Of a stretch of 64,000 nucleotides of DNA, positions 9,555-17,547 are shown piece by piece. The stretch comes from Scandinavium sp036409475 (lineage in GTDB: Bacteria; Pseudomonadota; Gammaproteobacteria; Enterobacterales; Enterobacteriaceae). Positions within the stretch are counted from its first letter, which is position 1. Each line of letters opens with the position of its first letter. Location: contig NZ_JAYRCK010000025.1 in the NCBI RefSeq assembly GCF_036409475.1, forward strand, positions 25,424-89,423. The letters are read 5' to 3'. The notes under the pieces are model-generated. The model was not told the origin of the DNA. It saw only the letters and a list, made by a program, of their open reading frames with translations, and made no database searches. The position numbers and the translations under genes are program-made.

Positions 9555-11630
9555 ATGACCGCCACGGCAGACAATACCACCGTGACCTGTCTCAGTCACA
9601 AAATGAAGTACAAAGAGGTCCCCTGCGGTAAGCAACTGAAGCACTGGCTGGAGCTGCAGTTTGTGGACGAGGACAACCACCCGGTATCCGGGATGAAGGT
9701 ACAACTGGAATACCATCCGCTGGCCTCGGCGGCGGAACTGGCGCTGTGGGCCAGGGGCGGTCACACGCAGTTTGATCCCACGCCGCCACCGAATCCGCCC
9801 GCCGGTATTACCGACAGTCAGGGACTGGTAAGGTTCGATGACCTGTACTGGATAGCGGTAAACGTGAAAACTGATGGGCAGCAGCTGGCTGACATCATGG
9901 AACAGCGTCCACTGGGCATCCGGCGTAACCCGAACAGCCAGCCGGTGAGCGGAAACGCCTTTCGCCGGGAAACGCGGGACAAAAACTGGCGCACGGATGT
10001 GCAGGAGAAGGCGGAGGCCGCCGGGTACCGGCATCACTATGTGACCATAGGGGAGCTGTGCGACCGGTTGCCGGAGATGCCGGGCTGGGATACGCCTGAG
10101 CCTCCGGTGTTCCATTTTCCGCCGGGAAAGACGCTGAAAGGGACGGAAATCAGTCGGGATGCGCTGGAGCAGCGCCACGTTATCGAAATCTGCCCATTCC
10201 GGGCGTGGGTGCTGCCCCTGCACGACACGAAGGACTATGACCTGGCGAATGCGCTAAACCTCGGCATCATGGCCGATCTGGTGTATGCCGCCGAGGCGAA
10301 TAATCCGACCATCGATTATTTTTTCCGGCAGAAGTGTCAGGATCTGTCCTGCCTCCCGCAACTTGCGGAATACCCTAATTATTTTCACACACTGGCGGTG
10401 GATGTGCCGTTCCGCGACCGCTACCTGCCACCTGCCTACATGAACACCGGGGAGGGGGACACGGGAGAAGGTGATACCCGCCTGTTTACGGTGGAATCTG
10501 CCTCGCACGTGCTGGTCGCCTGGTGTGGTACCGACAGTCTGCTGAATGTCCTGACTGATTTGTCCTTTGCTCCGAAGCAGTGTCTGCCGGAGCTGGCCGG
10601 AGCGGGAAGCGTTCACGGCGGTTTTCTGGAAGCCTATCAGCTGGCAAAGAGGAAGTTTGGGGATAAGTTGGATGCAGTTAATAAATCTCTGGAAGAAAGT
10701 GGCGGCGCGAAAAAACTATTTGTCTGCGGCCACAGTCTGGGCGGGGCGCTGGCACTGCTTTATTCTGCCGAAATGAAAGCCTTTAACCCCGTACTGCACA
10801 CCTATGGGATGCCCCGGGCCTTCACCCGCGCGGCGATCGCGTCTCTGGGTAGCATCACACACTACCGGCATGTCAACGACAATGACACGATCACACAGAT
10901 CCCGCCGAATGCCGATCTCGATAATGAGTTTTACAGAACGTGGGGGCCTCTGGGTGACAAGCTGGGATTTGACTGGTCACTGACCACGGCTGCCGGACTC
11001 AGCGTGGCCGTGAGAGACCTAACGTACCAGTCAACAGGGCTTTCGGAGAAAAAAGACCCATATTGGCATCACGGTAACACGGTGATTTTTTTCCGGGCGC
11101 AGCAGTGCGCGATGCGGGCCGCCAGTCCGTACCAGAAAAGCCTGGTCGACGGGCAGGCCTACTCAAAACATTTTGTGGCCACCAAGCTGTATGTGGTGCC
11201 GTCCCTGAATGAAGAGTGCCTGAAATCCACCGGTGAACATCAGGCCTCATTTATCCAGTGCCTGAACCCGGCCAGCCTGGCAAAGACCTTTCCGCAGAAT
11301 ACTAACCCGGCCCTGAACGGTATCGGAACCGATCCCCGCAGTCACTCGATGGCACACCGTTACCTGCCCTATATTCACAATCAGGTGCTGGAACTGGCCG
11401 ATCCGGTCCGCGATATGAACCGGAAAGAGATGCGAGTCATGTTCCGGGAAGAGGTTGAGAAAGGCGCAGCCTACAGCAATCCGGATGAGGTTGAACGTAA
11501 CCGCGAGTTTCTGGCGCTGCAGGATATGCTGCCAGTGGCGCTGAGGCGAACACAGGCGGAAGAAACAGGAAAAAATGCCCTGCTGCGTTTTGCGGCCGTA
11601 ACGGAGGAAGAAGTTGAACTCTCTCAGTAA
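9555..11630 (+). CDS. Class 3 lipase, probable type VI secretion lipase effector
   Basis: A 691-residue protein with a central alpha/beta-hydrolase lipase domain (class 3 lipase fold). The nucleophile elbow is VCGHSLGGALALL with Ser394, preceded by VLVAWCGTDS and followed by the acid segment HVNDNDTITQIPPN. There is no signal peptide. The N-terminal 200 residues (Cys-rich start, then a small beta-rich region with VDEDNHPVSGMKVQLE) resemble the unstructured or Ig-like N-terminal parts of T6SS lipases. The gene overlaps the next one, which encodes a lipoprotein. Toxin plus periplasm-facing lipoprotein is the usual layout of Tle/Tli antibacterial pairs. Secretion by T6SS is inference: no vgrG, PAAR or T6SS structural gene is in the window. 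Confidence 0.78.
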   Translation: MTATADNTTVTCLSHKMKYKEVPCGKQLKHWLELQFVDEDNHPVSGMKVQLEYHPLASAAELALWARGGHTQFDPTPPPNPPAGITDSQGLVRFDDLYWIAVNVKTDGQQLADIMEQRPLGIRRNPNSQPVSGNAFRRETRDKNWRTDVQEKAEAAGYRHHYVTIGELCDRLPEMPGWDTPEPPVFHFPPGKTLKGTEISRDALEQRHVIEICPFRAWVLPLHDTKDYDLANALNLGIMADLVYAAEANNPTIDYFFRQKCQDLSCLPQLAEYPNYFHTLAVDVPFRDRYLPPAYMNTGEGDTGEGDTRLFTVESASHVLVAWCGTDSLLNVLTDLSFAPKQCLPELAGAGSVHGGFLEAYQLAKRKFGDKLDAVNKSLEESGGAKKLFVCGHSLGGALALLYSAEMKAFNPVLHTYGMPRAFTRAAIASLGSITHYRHVNDNDTITQIPPNADLDNEFYRTWGPLGDKLGFDWSLTTAAGLSVAVRDLTYQSTGLSEKKDPYWHHGNTVIFFRAQQCAMRAASPYQKSLVDGQAYSKHFVATKLYVVPSLNEECLKSTGEHQASFIQCLNPASLAKTFPQNTNPALNGIGTDPRSHSMAHRYLPYIHNQVLELADPVRDMNRKEMRVMFREEVEKGAAYSNPDEVERNREFLALQDMLPVALRRTQAEETGKNALLRFAAVTEEEVELSQ

Positions 11631-12387
11631 AACCGCCTTCGTTGCATGCGCAGCGACGCTGCTTTTCGGGTGTGATAACCGTCCTGATAAGACACTTTCT
11701 CCCCCGGAGGGGGCAAAGTGGGTGGACGTCACTTTCCGGGTCCCTGAGGGGATCTCGCTGCAGCCCGCTGAGCTGCTGTACCGTTCAGCGCAGTGCAAAT
11801 CTGTCCGCTATAACTCAAGTAATGAACCGCATGATATACCGGGCTATAACGATGTTGGGCGGCCATTCGGTGTGCCTGATGGCAATAATGTCCGGCGTCT
11901 GCGAGTTGCCGTGGACGGCGGCGGCCCGTGCCAGTGGCAGTTGAACTCGCTGATGGTGAGCTTCAGGATCGCGGACGATATTCCTTTGGTGAAGGGGAAA
12001 GAGGTTATCGATACCAGTTATATCTTCGATTTCGGGGATTACGGCCTCAGTGACGGTTACGGGGCTGGACGGGCTAGAGCATTCAGCGGGGAGAGACTGG
12101 AAATTAAGACAGACTTTTTCCCTATGACATATATTAGTCACATGCTTAACAAGACTACGCTGAAACTTTTTGGTGGGGATACGGATTCCGAAAAGTGGAG
12201 TCGACGTTATCAACTCAAAAATACGGCATTTATAGCAATAGATCCGATGTTTCATGCCCAAAAAAGCGTGTCAATTGAGGCTGATAAAAAACGAGGGGTC
12301 GGGATGGTTATAACCTATCCGGGAGGAGATGAAGAGCATGTTCGGAAGGTTAACCCCGATTATCAAAGATTATTGTTGTTGAAATAA
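11614..12387 (+). CDS. Lipoprotein, probable immunity protein of the lipase
   Basis: A 257-residue lipoprotein. The start codon is TTG at 11614, supported by a strong GGAGGAAG ribosome site at about 11602, and it overlaps the lipase gene by 17 bases. The signal peptide ends in a lipobox LLFGC with Cys20, so the protein should be anchored in a membrane facing the periplasm. This is where a phospholipase delivered by neighbouring cells would act. The residues after the lipobox are DNRPDKT; an Asp at position +2 would suggest inner-membrane retention. The mature part is beta-rich without a family I recognise. The immunity role is inferred from coupling, topology and analogy with Tli proteins. 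Its last third is markedly more AT-rich than the lipase. Confidence 0.7.
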   Translation: MNSLSKTAFVACAATLLFGCDNRPDKTLSPPEGAKWVDVTFRVPEGISLQPAELLYRSAQCKSVRYNSSNEPHDIPGYNDVGRPFGVPDGNNVRRLRVAVDGGGPCQWQLNSLMVSFRIADDIPLVKGKEVIDTSYIFDFGDYGLSDGYGAGRARAFSGERLEIKTDFFPMTYISHMLNKTTLKLFGGDTDSEKWSRRYQLKNTAFIAIDPMFHAQKSVSIEADKKRGVGMVITYPGGDEEHVRKVNPDYQRLLLLK

Positions 12388-12398
12388 ATAATCAGCTG

Positions 12399-12423
12399 AA
12401 AGGATCTCCTTGAGATCCTTTTT
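12399..12423 (+). terminator. Terminator at the right end of the Tn3 element
   Basis: AAAGGATCTC hairpin with GAGATCC, three-base loop, followed by TTTTT. It sits about 40 bases before the Tn3 inverted repeat, as does the similar hairpin after bla in Tn3 itself. Confidence 0.75.
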
Positions 12424-12460
12424 GGGCTCGTAGTCTTTTGTAATCGCATTACCAAAATCC

Positions 12461-12498
12461 CTTAACGTGAGTTTTCGTTCCACTGAGCATCAGACCCC
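12461..12498. repeat. Tn3-type 38-bp terminal inverted repeat (right end of element A)
   Basis: Begins CTTAACGTGAGTTTTCG and ends CATCAGACCCC. It differs by one base from the classical Tn3 end, which also occurs beside bla in many vectors. The preceding ACCAAAATCC is also shared with Tn3. Immediately after it, the reading frame of a second resolvase begins mid-gene. Confidence 0.92.
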
Positions 12499-12818
12499 TA
12501 AAAGAATTCGATGCTCATGGAGTGGCTGTCCGATTTATTGATGACGGGATCAGCACCGACGGGGAAATGGGCAAAATGGTGGTGACTATCCTGTCTGCCG
12601 TTGCACAAGCTGAACGCAGGAGAATATTGGATCGTACAAATGAAGGCAGACTGGAAGCAAAGCTGAAAGGTATCAAATTTGGCCGCAAAAGATCTGTAGA
12701 CAGGCTTAATGTGCTGTCGTTTCATCAGGCAGGAACTGGAGCAACGGAAATAGCTCGTCAGCTCAATATTGCTCGCTCCACAGTATATAAAATACTGGAA
12801 GATGAGAAGGTTGAATAG
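12499..12818 (+). pseudogene. C-terminal part of a second Tn3-family resolvase
   Basis: Starts inside the gene with KEFDAHGVAVRFIDDG and runs to the natural stop (KILEDEKVE). It is closely related to, but clearly diverged from, the intact TnpR at 8906 (for example RRILDRTNEGRLEAKLKGIKFGRKRSVDR). The catalytic N-terminal half is missing because element A sits at this point. It retains the helix-turn-helix GTGATEIARQLNIARSTVYK. This shows that one Tn3 transposon inserted into the resolvase gene of another. Confidence 0.88.
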
Positions 12819-12855
12819 CATTCGCTAATCTATAAAATTATTGAAAGGATACATC

Positions 12856-14376
12856 ATGGATACAGGTAAACAACTGAGACTGAATATTTTAGTTAAAAGT
12901 GCCGAAGATAATATTATTAATTACTTTAATAAACACCATTGGGATTGTGAAGTTACTGGCTCTTATCCACATGGGGAATATGTAATTATTAAAGTGAGTA
13001 AAGGACGTGTTAATTACAGTTTGGCCTTGCTTTACTCATGTGCAACTGACAATTCCGTTTATAAAAACTTGGATGCGCTAGTCGACCTAATCGTCTTAAA
13101 TGGAGATTTTTACCATCTTGAGTCTTATGCGTATGGGATATCAACAGATGTTATTGAACTTAAATCACTACAAACTTATATCATCAAATGGAATACGTCA
13201 GCCTCTGATGGTAAGTTATCACTTGGCGGTCAAGATATTCCTTCGTTTAAACCTAAAGAATTTACAAATCATATCCAGTCTGAGCAACCGATAAATCAAA
13301 TCTGGAGCCGAATTAAACAATTCAGAACTATGGGATTAGCCGAAAAATTAATACAACAGCGTTGTAATCATTTTGGGACTCAGCTTGAATATGACGTTAT
13401 CAAAGCCAAAGCATTAGGTCTGGCATTTTGCATACAAAATGCTTGTGATTACTTTGAGGCAGCCAGCAAACAAAAATTAAATCAGAGAGTTGTAAGTCTT
13501 TACTACGGTGCGATAGCGCTAGCATCTGCGGAAATGTTAGCGTCTCCTAAGGGGCCTACGTCTTTGCAAGAAGTTGAAGATATGACAAAATTTGGGCATG
13601 GGTTGTTCACATTTGATTCAGTTAGTGACAATCCTTTTGAAGGGTTTGTCGTTGGTGTCCTATCAAACGGTTTTTTTTGTAAATGGATGGATTTTCTTGG
13701 TTGCGATGTTACCTTATACCCTAGTAAAAAACCGCGTAAAGAAACAGATATAGATTTATCAAATGAGCATGTAATAACGTTAATTGAATTATTTTCGCAC
13801 ATACCTGAGCTCGAAGAGCTTCTTAGAATGGTATCAGACACATCTATTAATTGGCTTACATTTCGTTATGATTCAGATGCAAATGGATCGTTTCGTTTTA
13901 ACACTGAAAGGAAGCGAGATTCTTACGTTTCAATTAATGATATATCCTGCTCAAAAACCATTGATGATATTGCAAAGTTAGACCTCCCTATTGAACAAAT
14001 AGAATATATACAATCAGAACATCCTGGGTTACATTTTAAAGCTTTAGTTAGGCATCCTAATGATGAGTTCTGGCACGGAGTTATAAAACAACATCATAGC
14101 CCATTCACTGAGTCTAGCTATATCATACCAATATTCGGTGGGGTTTCTGAGTATAGATGCATTACAACCGTTATTTTATATGCATTGTCAATATTAGTTC
14201 GGTATCGTCCGAGTATATGGCGGGAAGTTGCATCTGGAAAATATGAGGATTATCTAGCTCTCACAGATGAATTTTTATCTGTATTTGAAAGATTAGCCCC
14301 GGAAAAATTTCTTGAGGCTTTATTGGATTCAAAGGTTAGGGTAGTTCAGTCAGGATCTATGTTTGCTCACATATAA
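12856..14376 (+). CDS. YaaC-like protein, transposon cargo, possible defence gene
   Basis: A 506-residue soluble protein, much more AT-rich than the chromosome. The start at 12856 is preceded by AAAGGA at a good distance. I recognise features of YaaC-type proteins in the middle and end: VVSLYYGAIALASAEMLASP (about 215-234), a HGLFTF motif, and RYRPSIWREVASGKYED near residue 455. The first 120 residues look like a separate domain (YVIIKVSKGRVNYSLALLYS ... DLIVLNGDFYHLESY). YaaC-like proteins have no established biochemical role. Its place as the only cargo of a Tn3 element, its base composition and its size are those of a horizontally moved accessory gene; defence is speculation. Family call is moderate. 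Confidence 0.55.
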   Translation: MDTGKQLRLNILVKSAEDNIINYFNKHHWDCEVTGSYPHGEYVIIKVSKGRVNYSLALLYSCATDNSVYKNLDALVDLIVLNGDFYHLESYAYGISTDVIELKSLQTYIIKWNTSASDGKLSLGGQDIPSFKPKEFTNHIQSEQPINQIWSRIKQFRTMGLAEKLIQQRCNHFGTQLEYDVIKAKALGLAFCIQNACDYFEAASKQKLNQRVVSLYYGAIALASAEMLASPKGPTSLQEVEDMTKFGHGLFTFDSVSDNPFEGFVVGVLSNGFFCKWMDFLGCDVTLYPSKKPRKETDIDLSNEHVITLIELFSHIPELEELLRMVSDTSINWLTFRYDSDANGSFRFNTERKRDSYVSINDISCSKTIDDIAKLDLPIEQIEYIQSEHPGLHFKALVRHPNDEFWHGVIKQHHSPFTESSYIIPIFGGVSEYRCITTVILYALSILVRYRPSIWREVASGKYEDYLALTDEFLSVFERLAPEKFLEALLDSKVRVVQSGSMFAHI

Positions 14377-14506
14377 AATCATTTAGCAATAAGAAAGCTG
14401 GCCGACGGTCGCCTGGATAAATGGGTTATCGTCGTCAGATCCTTCTCCACTATGTATGCAAGGCTGTCGTGTTTCGGAATAAGAATAGCAAGCTTCTTGC
14501 TAAAGT

Positions 14507-14540
14507 CTTTTAATGTCGGTTTTCGTTTTGCTGCACATCA
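14507..14540. repeat. Degenerate Tn3-like end
   Basis: CTTTTAATGTCGGTTTTCG followed by TTTTGCTGCACATCA resembles a decayed 38-bp Tn3 end about 70 bases inside the right end of element B. It may mark an older boundary. The rest of 14377-14574 holds no gene. Confidence 0.4.
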
Positions 14541-14574
14541 TAAATAATTTTATTTTATAACAATGGGTTATGCT

Positions 14575-14612
14575 CTTAACGTACGTTTTCGTTCCATTGG
14601 CCCTCAGACCCC
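14575..14612. repeat. Tn3-type 38-bp terminal inverted repeat (right end of element B)
   Basis: Begins CTTAACGTACGTTTTCG and ends CCCTCAGACCCC, in the same orientation as the end at 12461-12498 but more diverged from Tn3. The next base (14613) continues a chromosomal substrate-binding protein gene in frame, so this is the exact right boundary of the insertion. Confidence 0.88.
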
Positions 14613-15170
14613 GCGATCAGCAATATTACGGTGACCAAAGAGCGCAAAGAGAAGTTCGATTTCGCTACCTACCGAAAAGATTCACTGGGCTTTTATGTCA
14701 AAGCTGATAGCCCGATTAAAAAGTTAGAAACCGCAGAGGATATTGCCGGGCTGAAGATAATCGTCGGCTCTGGTACCAATCAGGAAGCGATCCTGCTCGC
14801 GTGGAATGCGGAAAACCTCAAAAAAGGCCTGAAGCCTTTCACGCCGGTCTACACCAAAGATGATGCGGCGCAGACGCTTGCGCTGCAATCCGGACGCGCC
14901 GATGCCTGGTTTGGCCCGAATGTGATTGGCGCGTGGAAAGCTGCTCTGAACGGGAAAACGAAACTCGTCGGCAGCGTCGATGGCGGCTGGCCGAAAGCGG
15001 CGCACATTGCCGTGACGCTGAAAAAAGGCAGCGGGCTGGCTGAACCGGTGCAAACCGCGCTCAATGGCGTCATTAAAAATGGCGATTACGACAAAGTGCT
15101 GAATCGCTGGGGCGAAGGCGTGGAACGTATTCCGCAGTCCGAACTCAATCCTGCCGGGCTTGGCGATTAA
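14613..15170 (+). pseudogene. Amino-acid ABC transporter substrate-binding protein, N-terminally truncated
   Basis: C-terminal 185 residues of a family-3 solute-binding protein, starting in mid-domain at AISNITVTKERKEKFDFATY. It continues with ADSPIKKLETAEDIAGLKI, VGSGTNQEAILLAWN and ADAWFGPN. The signal peptide and about the first 90 residues are replaced by the Tn3 end. A GTG at 14631 could start a fragment, but it would not be exported. It belongs with the permease and ATPase downstream (TcyJ/YxeM type in Bacillus terms). Loss of the binding protein should cripple the importer unless another binding protein serves it. Confidence 0.85.
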
Positions 15171-15179
15171 AGGGGTTAA

Positions 15180-15689
15180 ATGAACGAACGTTTCCGTGAT
15201 GTTTCCCCGGAAGACGCTGAGCTACAGCCGATTCTGAGCGGATTGTTTGCTGAATATGCCGCCCGCTATGGCGACTATTTTTCCCGCGATGCGGAGGTTG
15301 AGCTGACGGAATGGTATTTGCCACCGCAGGGGCTGTTCATTGTTCTTGAGCGCGACGGAGTGATTATCGCCACGGGGGCTTACAAACCGTATGACGAGCA
15401 GACTGCGGAAATCAAACGCATCTGGACCGACAAAACCCTGCGTCAGCAGGGCCTCGCCGGGCGAGTGGTGGCAGAACTGGAACGGCGCGCGCTGCTCGCC
15501 GGGTACAGCAACATGTACCTCACCACCGGTTTTCGTCAGCCGGAAGCCGTTCGCCTGTATCTGAGCCAGGGCTATCAACCGCAGTTTGATTTAACGCGCG
15601 ACCCGGAAGAGTACAGCCGCCCGCCGTTCGATGGTCGGCTGCGATTCAGCAAAACGCTGGCGGTGACAGCGCTGAACAAAAGTGCCTGA
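15180..15689 (+). CDS. GNAT-family N-acetyltransferase
   Basis: A 169-residue GCN5-type acetyltransferase. The acetyl-CoA-binding region is EIKRIWTDKTLRQQGLAGRVVAELERRA (about 78-105), with the Q/R-x-x-G-x-A signature RQQGLAGR. It lies 9 bases after the binding-protein stop, with AGGGG before the ATG. In the Bacillus sulfur-scavenging operons the homologous enzyme (YxeL/SnaA) acetylates the S-substituted cysteine before ring-opening oxidation, and the amidohydrolase later deacetylates the product. Both enzymes are present here, which supports the same logic. The substrate is inferred. Confidence 0.82.
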   Translation: MNERFRDVSPEDAELQPILSGLFAEYAARYGDYFSRDAEVELTEWYLPPQGLFIVLERDGVIIATGAYKPYDEQTAEIKRIWTDKTLRQQGLAGRVVAELERRALLAGYSNMYLTTGFRQPEAVRLYLSQGYQPQFDLTRDPEEYSRPPFDGRLRFSKTLAVTALNKSA

Positions 15690-15698
15690 GGAGTGACG

Positions 15699-16628
15699 AT
15701 GAAAACGCAAGAAAGCATCAAGGTGGTTCCCGCACGTTACCCGCTGCGAATTGTTGGCGCGGGCATCGCGTTGCTCATTCTGGCAATCGTGGTGCAGTCG
15801 GTTGCCTTTAACCCGCGCTGGGAATGGGGTGTGTTTGCCCGCTGGTTCTTTGACCCGGTTATCCTCGAAGGATTAGGGCAAACGCTGTTGTTAACCCTGT
15901 TGGGCACGGTGCTCAGCGTGATTTTTGGCGGCGTTCTGGCGCTCTCACGGTTGTCTGCTTCCTGGCTGTTACGCAGCCTGGCATGGGCCTACATCTGGCT
16001 GTTCCGCTCGCTGCCGCTGATTGTGGTGCTGATTGTGCTCTACAACTTCTCTTACCTGTACGACACGCTCTCTATCGGTATTCCGTTCACTGGCGTGGAA
16101 TGGGCGAGCTACCAGACCATCAACGTGCTCGGGCAATTTTCCACCGCAGTGGTAGGGCTGACGCTGGTACAAAGCGCCTACACCGCAGAAATTATTCGCG
16201 GTGGTTTCCTCGGCGTTGATCACGGGCAGTATGAAGCCGCGGCCGCGCTGGGATTACCCGCGTGGCGTCGCACGTTACGTATCATTCTGCCACAGGCATT
16301 GCGCACCATTTTGCCGTCCGGCTTTAACGAAATCATCAGCCTGGCGAAGGGCACCGCGATGGTGTACGTGCTGGCAATGCCGGAGCTGTTCTACACCATC
16401 CAGATGATTTACAACCGCACTCAGGAAGTGATCCCGCTGTTGATGGTGGGCGCAGTCTGGTATCTGGTGATCACCAGTTTCCTCTCCGCGATTCAATACC
16501 TGGTTGAACGAGCGCTGGCACGCAGTGAGCGACGTTCTGCTATTAACAGCAATCGCACCCGCACCTTCACGTCAACGGCAACCACAACCACCGCAACACA
16601 GGAGCCCGTTCATGCACACCTCTCCTGA
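15699..16628 (+). CDS. Amino-acid ABC transporter permease (HisM/HisQ type)
   Basis: Inner-membrane permease of a polar-amino-acid ABC importer, 309 residues. The start at 15699 is preferred because GAGGAG ends five bases before it; a GTG at 15693 would overlap that ribosome site. Several hydrophobic segments are present, and the EAA loop appears as EAAAALGLPAWRRTLRIILPQALRTILP (about 175-202). The family feature YNFSYLYDTLSIGIPFTGVEWAS lies between helices. The last 40 residues are Thr-rich and overlap the start of the ATPase gene, a longer tail than most homologues have. Confidence 0.9.
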   Translation: MKTQESIKVVPARYPLRIVGAGIALLILAIVVQSVAFNPRWEWGVFARWFFDPVILEGLGQTLLLTLLGTVLSVIFGGVLALSRLSASWLLRSLAWAYIWLFRSLPLIVVLIVLYNFSYLYDTLSIGIPFTGVEWASYQTINVLGQFSTAVVGLTLVQSAYTAEIIRGGFLGVDHGQYEAAAALGLPAWRRTLRIILPQALRTILPSGFNEIISLAKGTAMVYVLAMPELFYTIQMIYNRTQEVIPLLMVGAVWYLVITSFLSAIQYLVERALARSERRSAINSNRTRTFTSTATTTTATQEPVHAHLS

Positions 16629-17388
16629 AGGCCACATTTCGATAACCGGCGTCAGCAAATATTTTGGTCGCCACAAGGCACTGGATAACGTTTCTCTGGA
16701 AATTCCACCGGGTACCGTCACGGTGATTTTAGGCCCGTCCGGGTCCGGAAAATCGACGTTGCTGCGCGCGATTAATCACCTTGAACGCGTCGATGAAGGG
16801 TTTATTCAGATTGATGGCGACTACATCGGCTATCGCCGTCAGGGCGACAAGCTGTATGAACTGAAAGAGAAGGACATCCTGCGCCAGCGCGTCAACGTGG
16901 GATACGTGTTTCAGAACTTCAATTTGTTCCCGCACCTGACGGTGCTTGAGAACCTGATTGAGGCCCCGATTGCGCACCGTCAGTTCAGCCGCAAACAGGC
17001 CATTGACCGCGCTTATCAGTTGCTGGATGTGGTGGGGTTGCGTAATAAGGCCGATTCATGGTCGCGTCATTTGTCTGGCGGCCAGCAACAGCGAATCGCC
17101 ATCGCCCGTGCGTTAGCGTTAAGCCCGCGGGTGATGCTGTTTGATGAGCCCACCTCGGCGCTAGATCCTGAGTTAGTGGGTGAAGTGCTGGATGTTATCA
17201 AGGCGCTGGCGCGTTCAGGCACCACGCTGGTTGTCGTCACGCATGAGATTGGTTTTGCACGCGAAGTGGCCGACCAGGTGGTGTTTATGGTGGACGGCAA
17301 AATTGTGGAGCAGGGCGACAGCGACGAAGTGCTCAATCACCCGCAGCATCCTCGCACACGCCAGTTTTTATCGAAGGTATTGTCATGA
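16612..17388 (+). CDS. Amino-acid ABC transporter ATP-binding protein
   Basis: ATPase subunit, 258 residues. The start at 16612 is chosen for the GGAG ribosome site just upstream; the frame is open further back inside the permease gene. Walker A is GPSGSGKST (about residues 42-50), the Q-loop FQNFNLFPHLTVLEN, the signature LSGGQQQRIAIARAL, Walker B VMLFDEPTSALDPE and the H-loop VVVTHEIGFAREVAD. This is the GlnQ/HisP-like family. Its stop overlaps an ATG (ATGA) that opens a short residual gene. Confidence 0.93.
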   Translation: MHTSPEGHISITGVSKYFGRHKALDNVSLEIPPGTVTVILGPSGSGKSTLLRAINHLERVDEGFIQIDGDYIGYRRQGDKLYELKEKDILRQRVNVGYVFQNFNLFPHLTVLENLIEAPIAHRQFSRKQAIDRAYQLLDVVGLRNKADSWSRHLSGGQQQRIAIARALALSPRVMLFDEPTSALDPELVGEVLDVIKALARSGTTLVVVTHEIGFAREVADQVVFMVDGKIVEQGDSDEVLNHPQHPRTRQFLSKVLS

Positions 17389-17477
17389 CGAAATGGACGT
17401 GGCTCAGCCTGTTACTGTGTGCCAGTACGGCCTTTGGGCAAGGGAACATTGATTTGAAAGCCAACGAACCAACGTGA
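17385..17477 (+). pseudogene. Signal-peptide stub of a lost exported protein gene
   Basis: Starts in the ATGA overlap with the ATPase gene and encodes 30 residues: MTKWTWLSLLLCASTAFG, a classic signal peptide with likely cleavage AFG-Q, then GNIDLKANEPT and a stop. An exported protein translated from this operon position would normally be a second substrate-binding protein or periplasmic enzyme, so this looks like a gene reduced to its leader by deletion. No homologous continuation is recognisable before pptA. The alternative is a genuine micro-ORF. Confidence 0.45.
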
Positions 17478-17547
17478 TAACTGCACAAAACGCTAATTAG
17501 CCTCGGCAGAAGATGGTAGTTTTAGGGCAGACAATAAGGAGACTGCT

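Larger units (their letters stand above)
7350..14612. mobile_element. Nested Tn3-family transposon remnants with cargo genes
   Basis: Composite of two Tn3-subgroup elements. Element A has a truncated tnpA (minus), a res site, an intact tnpR (plus), a lipase/lipoprotein pair and a Tn3-type 38-bp end at 12461-12498. Element B consists of the tail of a second tnpR, directly abutting the end of A, then a YaaC-like gene and a 38-bp end at 14575-14612. A therefore appears to have jumped into the tnpR gene of B. Native operon sequence resumes immediately after 14612. The left ends of both elements are missing: tnpA stops being recognisable near 7350, where it joins a native monooxygenase gene. The block as it stands cannot transpose by itself. 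Confidence 0.85.

Noticed and set aside
12399..12498. Close similarity to the bla-to-origin segment of common cloning vectors, suggesting contamination
   Set aside because: The segment is the natural right end of Tn3, which vectors also inherited. The differences (one base in the repeat, different spacer) and the surrounding Tn3 genes show a genuine transposon.
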